From assembly GCA_004366385.1 (NCBI GenBank), contig SIRU01000065.1:1-43506 (forward strand): 43,506 nucleotides of DNA. Direction: 5' to 3'. The DNA comes from Actinomycetota bacterium (GTDB taxonomy: Bacteria > Actinomycetota > Thermoleophilia > Gaiellales > Gaiellaceae). Position 1 is the first letter of the stretch, and every line of letters begins with the position of its first letter. Under the pieces are notes generated by a model. It was not told the origin of the DNA and ran no database searches. It saw only the letters and a list, made by a program, of their open reading frames with translations. Positions 32,306-43,506 of the stretch are shown here, piece after piece. The position numbers and the translations under genes were made by a program.

Positions 32306-32977
32306 TCAGCCGCGCGGAGCGACCACGACGTAGCGGTTCGGCTCGGAGCCCTCGCTCCGGGTCTCGACCTCGGCGTCGTCCTTCAGGGCCTCGTGCACGA
32401 CCTTGCGCTCGATCGACGTCATGGGGTCGAGCTCGACCGGGTGGCCGGTGCTCGCGGCCCGGCGGGCAGATCGCTCCGCGATCGCCTCGAGGGACGCACG
32501 GCGGCGCGCACGGTAGCCGGCCGCGTCGACGACCACCTCGTACTCACCGCCCTCCGTCCGGGCGATCGCGTTCGCCAGGTACTGGATCGCGTCGATCGTC
32601 TGCCCGTGCTTCCCGATGAAGAGCCCGAGATCGGCGCCGGAGCACGTGACGGTCACGACGCCGTCCATGTCGACGGCGGACACGGACACGTTCGCCCCGA
32701 TCGCGGCAGCGACCCGCCGGACGAAGTCACCCGCCGTCGCGGCGGCCTCGCTCGTCTCGGCCGGCACATTGGCATCGGCGACGCGCGCGACGACCCGGGC
32801 CGGCGTGTGCCCGACGCCGAGCAGGCCGCGCTCGCCCTCCGACACGACCTCGAACTCGACGCTCTCGCGCTCGAGACCGGGCACGAGCCGCTCGAGCTCG
32901 CGGAGAGCCGTCCACTTCGCCTCGCCCACGGTCTCGCCCGTGCTCTCGACGGTCACCTGGGTGGCCTCCTCGCTCAT
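32306..32977 (-). CDS. khpB: Jag/KhpB RNA-binding protein
   Basis: A 223-residue RNA-binding protein with an N-terminal Jag domain (VGEAKWTALRELE; GLLGVGHTPA), a KH domain with the GKHGQTIDAIQYL helix near residue 125, and a C-terminal R3H domain ending in DPMTSIERKVVHEAL. KhpA/KhpB bind small RNAs and influence cell division and elongation. The ATG start overlaps the yidC stop (ATGA). Conserved position after yidC. Confidence 0.92.
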   Translation of the reverse strand: MSEEATQVTVESTGETVGEAKWTALRELERLVPGLERESVEFEVVSEGERGLLGVGHTPARVVARVADANVPAETSEAAATAGDFVRRVAAAIGANVSVSAVDMDGVVTVTCSGADLGLFIGKHGQTIDAIQYLANAIARTEGGEYEVVVDAAGYRARRRASLEAIAERSARRAASTGHPVELDPMTSIERKVVHEALKDDAEVETRSEGSEPNRYVVVAPRG

Positions 32978-33786
32978 CGCTTCCGTCCGCCCTTCTTGCG
33001 CTTGACCCGGCGCGGCGGCCCCGTGCGGGCGGGTGTGGAGCCGTCACCAGCCGCTGCGGCCGCAGGCTCCGCGGTGGCTCCCCTCGGCGGCGTCCGGCTC
33101 GATCGCTTCGGCGGAGGCGCCGGGCGCGGCATGAGCCTCCGGGTGACGATTCCCTGGCCGGTCGTCCACAGGTTCGTGGTGAGCCAGTAGATCATGAGCC
33201 CGGCCGGGAACCTGAGGATGAACGGGATGAAGAAGATCGGCAGCAGCATGATCAGCCAGCGCTGCGCGGCGCTCTGCATCGCGGTCGACATGAGCCACGT
33301 CGACGTGAGCTGGCTCAGGACGTAGACGACGAGAAGCAGCGGCCCCCAGCCGATACTCGTGTTCTCGGTGATGTTCACGAGGTTCAGCCATTCGAGCGTC
33401 GACTCCGGGTAGTTGACGTAGATCTCGTCCTGGAAGTCCTTGAGGACGAAGAAGAGCGCGATGAAGATGGGGATCTGGAGGACGATCGGCAGGCACGACG
33501 CATACGGGTTGATCTTGTTCTCCCGGTAGAACTTCATGAGCTCTTCGCTCTGGCGCTGCCGGTCGCTCTTGTACCGCTGCTGGATCGCCTTCATCTCGGG
33601 CGCGTGCAGCTGGAGGCTCTGCATCGAGTGGATCTGCTTGACCGCGAGCGGCACGAGCAGGATCCGCACCATCACGACGAGCGCGACGATCGACCAGGCC
33701 CACGTGAGGCCGGCGGTGACGTGCAGCCAGATCAGGACCTCCGTCAGGATGTTCTCGATCGGGGAGAGCACGCTCGCGAGGCTCAC
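32974..33786 (-). CDS. yidC: membrane protein insertase YidC
   Basis: A 270-residue Oxa1-type insertase with five predicted helices. Visible: LTWAWSIVALVVMVRILLVPL, the cytoplasmic hairpin MQSLQLHAPEMKAIQQRYK, NPYASCLPIVLQIPIFIALF, and FFIPFILRFPAGLMIYWLTTNLW (each quoted in part), plus a basic Arg/Lys-rich tail for ribosome contact. The hydrophilic-groove Arg is in MVRILL. It lacks the large periplasmic domain of Gram-negative YidC, as in Gram-positives. The GTG start at 33786 overlaps the yidD stop by 4 bp. Confidence 0.95.
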   Translation of the reverse strand: MSLASVLSPIENILTEVLIWLHVTAGLTWAWSIVALVVMVRILLVPLAVKQIHSMQSLQLHAPEMKAIQQRYKSDRQRQSEELMKFYRENKINPYASCLPIVLQIPIFIALFFVLKDFQDEIYVNYPESTLEWLNLVNITENTSIGWGPLLLVVYVLSQLTSTWLMSTAMQSAAQRWLIMLLPIFFIPFILRFPAGLMIYWLTTNLWTTGQGIVTRRLMPRPAPPPKRSSRTPPRGATAEPAAAAAGDGSTPARTGPPRRVKRKKGGRKR

Positions 33787-34040
33787 GTCTTCGCCCGTCT
33801 CGAGCGGAACAGGGGGAACAGGGTCTGGTCGCTTGCGTGGTCGACGCCGCCATGGCTCCAGGGGTTGCAGCGCAGGAGCCGCCAGCCGGCGAGGATCGAC
33901 CCGCGCGCGAGGCCCTGCTCCCGGAGCGCGTCGATCGCGTACTGGGAGCAGCTCGGGTGGTACTTGCAGGTGCCCGGCGGCGTCAGGAGGCCGAACGTCC
34001 AGCGCCACGCGTGGACGAGGGCGATGCCGAGATACCTCAC
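33783..34040 (-). CDS. yidD: membrane protein insertion efficiency factor YidD
   Basis: An 85-residue small protein with the family motif TCKYHPSCSQYAIDAL (three conserved Cys/His/Tyr positions) and LLRCNPWSHGGVD. YidD helps YidC-dependent insertion. The GTG start overlaps the rnpA stop by 4 bp. Confidence 0.95.
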   Translation of the reverse strand: MRYLGIALVHAWRWTFGLLTPPGTCKYHPSCSQYAIDALREQGLARGSILAGWRLLRCNPWSHGGVDHASDQTLFPLFRSRRAKT

Positions 34041-34387
34041 GAGCGCACCTTCTCGAGCGCGCTCGCGACCTCGCCGACGAGCCAGTCCTGGCCGCGGGCA
34101 GCGACGGGCTCGACGATGCCCGGCCTCGCGACGAGCACGTAGTCGTGCCCGGCCGGGATCTCGGGCAGCAGGCGCCTCCAGGCCTCGCGCAGCTGGCGCT
34201 TCATACGGTTCCGGACGACCGCGGAGCCGATCGACCGCGGCACGGCGAGCCCCAGCCGCGGGTCGCCGCTCGCGTCGGTCTCTCGCGGGAACCAGTGGAG
34301 CACGAGGTACCGGGTGCTCGCGGAGGTGCCGTGGCGGTACACGTCGTCGAAGTCGCGCGAGCGCGAGAGCCGGTGGCGGCGCTGCAC
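34037..34387 (-). CDS. rnpA: ribonuclease P protein component
   Basis: A 116-residue basic protein that, with the RNase P RNA, removes 5' leaders from pre-tRNA. The start HRLSRSRDFDDVYRHG and the signature helix GSAVVRNRMKRQLREAWR are typical. GTG start, 13 bp after rpmH. Confidence 0.95.
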   Translation of the reverse strand: MQRRHRLSRSRDFDDVYRHGTSASTRYLVLHWFPRETDASGDPRLGLAVPRSIGSAVVRNRMKRQLREAWRRLLPEIPAGHDYVLVARPGIVEPVAARGQDWLVGEVASALEKVRS

Positions 34388-34400
34388 TGCCCGAGCGCCT

Positions 34401-34535
34401 TCAGGCTGAGAGCCGCTTCCGCCCTCTGGCGCGCCGGCGCTTCAGGATTGTGCGCCCGCCGCGCGACGACATGCGCGCTCGAAACCCGTGTCGCCGCTTC
34501 CGGCGGCGCACGTTCGGCTGGTAGGTGCGTTTCAC
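34401..34535 (-). CDS. rpmH: ribosomal protein bL34
   Basis: A 44-residue very basic ribosomal protein: [20 protein letters not shown] at the start and [19 protein letters not shown] at the end, matching bL34. The GTG start at 34535 gives the right length. First gene of the leftward ribosome/membrane/partition run; a -10-like TATACT lies on this strand at 34590-34585, but no clear -35 is seen, and DnaA boxes lie just upstream of it. Confidence 0.96.
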   Translation of the reverse strand: MKRTYQPNVRRRKRRHGFRARMSSRGGRTILKRRRARGRKRLSA

Positions 34536-34600
34536 GGTCTCGTCGTCCTTGCTGAGGGGGTGGTTCCGGGGTCCGGGAGCGACGAGTATAGACCACCGTC

Positions 34601-34768
34601 TGTGGAGCCGGTTTTCCACAGTCCGCGATCCGCGAGTGACGCTCGAAACTGCTGCTCACGAGGACGGCGGGTTGTCCTACGAGTGAACGCGGCATGCTTC
34701 TTCCACACCTGTGGAGAATCGTGTGGAATAGATAAAAAACCTGCAAAACCGGGGGGTTTTCTTCCACA
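34601..34768. other. oriC: oriC: DnaA-box cluster with AT-rich element between rpmH and dnaA
   Basis: The 318-bp rpmH-dnaA gap holds several DnaA-box-like 9-mers: TGTGGAGCC (34601-34609, reverse), TTTTCCACA (34612-34620), TCTTCCACA (34699-34707), TGTGGAGAA (34710-34718, reverse), TGTGGAATA (34722-34730, reverse) and TCTTCCACA (34760-34768). Some form inverted pairs. Between the last two lies ATAGATAAAAAACCTGCAAAA, given in part, the most AT-rich stretch in a GC-rich region and a good unwinding candidate. The gene order rnpA-rpmH-dnaA-dnaN-recF-gyrB-gyrA supports the assignment. The dnaA-dnaN gap may also belong to the origin. Confidence 0.82.
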
Positions 34769-34788
34769 GGACGCCCTGTTGATCCCCA

Positions 34789-34817
34789 TTGAGGGGGCGC
34801 TGGAACGGTGCTATGCT
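34789..34817 (+). promoter_or_regulatory. candidate dnaA promoter
   Basis: A -35-like TTGAGG (34789-34794) and a -10-like TATGCT (34812-34817) are separated by exactly 17 bp. Transcription would start near 34824, leaving a 30-nt leader with GGAG-GAG about 10 bases before the GTG start. A DnaA box ends 20 bp upstream of the -35, so autoregulation is plausible. Confidence 0.5.
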
Positions 34818-34853
34818 CGCCGCTCTCTCGACCGCCGGAGGAGCCCGACGAGC

Positions 34854-36263
34854 GTGGAGCAGACCACGAGACCGACCCCGGAGAGCGCCTGGACCACGAT
34901 CGCTGCAGGCCTCCGCGGAACACTCAGCGACACGATCTTCGACACCTGGTTCGCCCACGCGGAGCCTCGGGCGCTCGACGACTCGGGGCTCGTCGTGGCC
35001 CTGCCCAACGACTTCACGCGAGACTGGGTCGAGAGCCACTTCTCCGCGTTCGTGGCGAGCGCCGCCGCCCAGGCGGCGGGGCGAGAGCTCGCCGTGACCT
35101 TCGTCGTCGCGGACGCGCCCGTGCCCGGAGACGGCGAGCCCGCGGGGCCGCCGTCCTCGGTTTCGCTGGCCCCGGCGACCTCCGAGCCGCAGCGTGCGGG
35201 CACCGACCTGCGCGACCGCGACTCGAACGAGCTCGAGCTGAACCCGAAGTACACGTTCGACCTCTTCATCATCGGCTCCTCGAACCGGTTCGCGCACGCG
35301 GCCGCCTTGGCGGTCGCCGAGGCGCCTGCCCAGGCGTACAACCCGCTCTTCATCTACGGGGACACCGGCCTCGGCAAGACGCATCTCCTCCAGGCGATCG
35401 GCCACTACGTCCGCCAGCACACGCGGCGGCTGACGCGCCGCTACGTCACGAGCGAGACGTTCATGAACGACTTCATCGACTCGCTTCGCGACAAGCGGAT
35501 CGAGGGCTTCAAGCGGCGGTACCGGAGCTACGACGTGCTCCTGATCGACGACATCCAGTTCTTCGAGGGCAAGGAGCGGATCCAGGAGGAGTTCTTCCAC
35601 ACCTTCAACTCGCTGTACGAGGGCGGGTCGCAGATCGTCATCTCCTCGGACCGCCCGCCGCGCGAGATCGCGACGCTCGAGGAGCGGCTCCGGTCGCGTT
35701 TCGAGTGGGGGCTGCTCACGGACATCCAGCCGCCCGACCTCGAGACGCGCATCGCGATCCTGCGGAAGAAGGTGAACACGGAGCGGATCGCCGTCGACGA
35801 CCCGGAGGTGCTCACGTTCATCGCCGGCCGCGTCTCCTCCAACATTCGCGAGCTCGAGGGTGCGCTCACGCGCGTGGTGGCGTTCTCGTCGCTCACGGAT
35901 CGCGCGATGACCGTGGAGCTCGCCGAGCAGGTGCTGAAGGACGTGTTCCCCCAGGGTGACGCGGCGCCCGAGGTCACGATCCCACGGATCCAGGAGGCGG
36001 TCTCGGAGCGGTTCGGGGTCACGCTCGAGGAGCTCGTCAGCCCTCGCCGCTCACAGTCCGTCGCCTACCCGCGTCAAGTCGCGATGTACCTCTCGCGCGA
36101 GCTCACCGACTCCTCGCTCCCCAAGATCGGGAAGGAGTTCGGCGGGCGCGACCACACGACCGTCATGCACGCGACGTCGAAGATCACCCGGCTCATCCGT
36201 GAGGATCGGTCTGTGTACAACCTCGTGCAAGAGCTGACCGCGCGTGTGAAACAGGCCCGCTGA
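34854..36263 (+). CDS. dnaA: chromosomal replication initiator DnaA
   Basis: A 469-residue initiator. Domain I (about 1-85, [15 protein letters not shown]), a linker (about 90-125), the AAA+ domain with Walker [10 protein letters not shown] near 169-177, Walker [14 protein letters not shown] and the sensor II arginine region, and domain IV with [14 protein letters not shown] and the DNA-binding signature [11 protein letters not shown]. It binds DnaA boxes as an ATP complex and opens the origin. The start is GTG 34854, which fits the family and follows GGAGGAG; earlier in-frame codons run through the origin. Length is typical. Confidence 0.97.
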   Translation: MEQTTRPTPESAWTTIAAGLRGTLSDTIFDTWFAHAEPRALDDSGLVVALPNDFTRDWVESHFSAFVASAAAQAAGRELAVTFVVADAPVPGDGEPAGPPSSVSLAPATSEPQRAGTDLRDRDSNELELNPKYTFDLFIIGSSNRFAHAAALAVAEAPAQAYNPLFIYGDTGLGKTHLLQAIGHYVRQHTRRLTRRYVTSETFMNDFIDSLRDKRIEGFKRRYRSYDVLLIDDIQFFEGKERIQEEFFHTFNSLYEGGSQIVISSDRPPREIATLEERLRSRFEWGLLTDIQPPDLETRIAILRKKVNTERIAVDDPEVLTFIAGRVSSNIRELEGALTRVVAFSSLTDRAMTVELAEQVLKDVFPQGDAAPEVTIPRIQEAVSERFGVTLEELVSPRRSQSVAYPRQVAMYLSRELTDSSLPKIGKEFGGRDHTTVMHATSKITRLIREDRSVYNLVQELTARVKQAR

Positions 36264-36434
36264 AGTGGGGGACCCGAGGGCGACGCCCGAACCGGGTGTG
36301 GAAGACGTGGACGGCCGTGAACAACTCCGTCCACCGACGTTTTCCCCGCACGTAGCCCTGAAATCGGGCGTCTTCCCCGTCATTCACACTCCTACTACTC
36401 CTACGATCGTATTTCTAGAACTACAGTCACAACC
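36264..36434. promoter_or_regulatory. dnaA-dnaN intergenic region with DnaA box and TAG-like repeats
   Basis: This 171-bp gap carries a reverse TGTGGAAGA (36297-36305), the same box type TCTTCCACA found twice upstream of dnaA, plus weaker look-alikes (TCTTCCCCG at 36371-36379). It then becomes relatively AT-rich. At 36389-36404 the minus strand reads TAG-GAG-TAG-TAG-GAG, a 3-base repeat like the DnaA-trio that follows boxes in some origins. The region may be a second origin element or the dnaN promoter area. Confidence 0.5.
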
Positions 36435-37559
36435 GTGAACACCGATCTCGCGACCGGCACCGACCTCCGAGCGATCTGCTCGAGCAGCGAGCTCGCGACG
36501 ACGCTCGCGACGGTGTCGCGCGGGCTCTCGACGCGCGGCACGGTGCAGGTTCTCGGTGGCATCCTCATGCGCGCGGAGGAAGGCCGGCTCGCACTCGCTG
36601 CGACGGACATGGAGATCTCCATCCGGGCGAGCGTCTCGGGCACCGTCGAGGGCGACGCCGCGGTCGTCGTGCCGGGGAAGCTCCTCACCGATCTCGTGCG
36701 GCTCCTTCCCGGCGACACGGTCGAGCTCGCCTACGAGGAGGGCGACGGCGTGCTCGTCGTGACCTCCGGAAGCCATTCGTCGCGACTCAACGTCTTCAGC
36801 GCGGAGGACTTTCCACGGCTGCCGGCGATCGACGGCGAGCTGCACGCAACCGATGCTTCGGCGCTCCTGGCGACCATCGAGAAGGTCTCGCGCGCGGCCT
36901 CTCGGGACGAGTCGCGACCGGTGCTGACCGGCATCCTCGTGAAGTTCAGCGGCGACAAGCTCGTCATGGCGGCGACGGACTCGTATCGCCTCGCCGTCAA
37001 GGAGACACCTCTCGACGCCGGCGCCGTCGACATCGAGGCGATCATCCCGGCCAGGGCGCTCCAGGAGCTCGCGCGCCTCGCGGCGGGCACCGACGAGGTG
37101 AGGCTCGGGCTCCAGGAGAACCACGTCGTCTTCGGTGCCGGCGACGTGTGGCTGACCAGCCGTCGCATCGACGGACAGTTCCCCAACTACGAGCAGCTCC
37201 TCCCGGACACGTTCGAGGTCGAGCTCACGTGCGAGCGCGCTCCCCTGCTCGAGGTGATCCGCCGCGCGGGCGTGCTCGCCCAGCGCAACGCGCCGCTCCG
37301 CCTCCGCTTCGCCGAGGGCGAGCTGACGGTCTCGGCGCAGACACAGGACGTCGGCGAGGCCCACGAGTCGATCGCGGTGGAGTACACGGGAGACGCGCTC
37401 GAGATCGGGTTCAACCCGGACTTCCTCCGCGACGGCCTGGAGGCGATCGCCACCGACACGGTGGAGCTGAAGCTCATCAACCCGTTGCGCCCGGGCCTGC
37501 TCGTATCGCCGAGCGAGAGCCTCTGGTACCTGATCATGCCGATCCGGCTCCCTGACTGA
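36435..37559 (+). CDS. dnaN: DNA polymerase III beta sliding clamp
   Basis: A 374-residue ring-forming clamp with three similar domains (about 10-130, 140-250, 255-374). Recognisable segments: PVLTGILVKF..DKLVMAATDSYRLAVKE, DGQFPNYEQLLP, and the C-terminal LINPLRPGLLVSPSE...YLIMPIRL that forms the partner-binding pocket (quoted in part). GTG start. It tethers the polymerase and other clients to DNA. 40 bp ahead of recF. Confidence 0.96.
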   Translation: MNTDLATGTDLRAICSSSELATTLATVSRGLSTRGTVQVLGGILMRAEEGRLALAATDMEISIRASVSGTVEGDAAVVVPGKLLTDLVRLLPGDTVELAYEEGDGVLVVTSGSHSSRLNVFSAEDFPRLPAIDGELHATDASALLATIEKVSRAASRDESRPVLTGILVKFSGDKLVMAATDSYRLAVKETPLDAGAVDIEAIIPARALQELARLAAGTDEVRLGLQENHVVFGAGDVWLTSRRIDGQFPNYEQLLPDTFEVELTCERAPLLEVIRRAGVLAQRNAPLRLRFAEGELTVSAQTQDVGEAHESIAVEYTGDALEIGFNPDFLRDGLEAIATDTVELKLINPLRPGLLVSPSESLWYLIMPIRLPD

Positions 37560-37617
37560 GCACATCCAGACGGAGCACGTACGAACAGACCAGCAGGGGC
37601 TGATCGCCCACGAGGTC

Positions 37618-43506
<5,889 letters not shown>

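Overview
The window is a high-GC bacterial chromosome segment that ends in a replication-origin neighbourhood. On the right it carries the order parB-parA-rsmG-khpB-yidC-yidD-rnpA-rpmH / oriC / dnaA-dnaN-recF-DUF721-gyrB-gyrA. Very high GC, frequent GTG/TTG starts, an F420-type LLM oxidoreductase and an AAC(2')-I-like acetyltransferase suggest an actinobacterium. A ccmABCD cytochrome c maturation set, a UbiA/MqnP-type prenyltransferase and a long GyrB with an insertion point away from the classical Streptomyces/Mycobacterium groups, perhaps to a deep lineage such as Thermoleophilia. The taxonomy is inference. No insertion sequences, prophage, CRISPR array or rRNA genes were seen.

Layout. 1-2.2 kb: an unusual class II tRNA-like gene (minus), then a kynA-M20 hydrolase operon. 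2.2-5.5 kb: rarA, a NYN-domain protein, an AhpE-like peroxiredoxin, an alpha/beta hydrolase and a YCII-domain protein. 5.5-12.1 kb: a catabolic cluster with dihydropyrimidinase/hydantoinase, class III aminotransferase and an AAC(2')-like acetyltransferase on the minus strand; diverging from it are an N-carbamoyl amidohydrolase, a tandem GNAT protein and an LLM oxidoreductase. It could take a dihydropyrimidine or hydantoin through a carbamoyl amino acid to a beta-amino acid and its semialdehyde. 12.3-15.7 kb: arginase, tRNA-Phe, an amidase and a SAM hydroxide adenosyltransferase. 15.9-19.8 kb: a tight minus-strand operon moaC-mog-ubiA/mqnP-ccmA-ccmB-ccmC-ccmD. 19.9-23.2 kb: response regulator, sensor kinase and HtrA-like protease, with a parS-like palindrome at the kinase/protease junction. 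23.3-29.8 kb: a membrane protein with a degenerate M28 domain, moeA, PBP1A, a CPBP-family membrane protease and a bifunctional nuclease, then tRNA-Ile. 30-43.5 kb: the origin block; gyrA runs off the window end.

How it fits together. The right third combines chromosome segregation (ParAB plus a candidate parS about 9 kb away), initiation (DnaA, DnaA boxes, beta clamp), repair (RecF, RarA) and topology (GyrAB). Molybdenum cofactor genes are split between two operons (moaC-mog and moeA). Several genes (aac, ccmC, recF) have conserved N-termini that reach upstream of the first ATG/GTG/TTG, which suggests rare start codons or small sequence errors. The most unusual single item is the tRNA-like gene at the left edge. 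It folds best with a 9-bp acceptor and a 4-bp T stem, resembling tRNA-Sec or allo-tRNA architecture, but carries a GAG anticodon.
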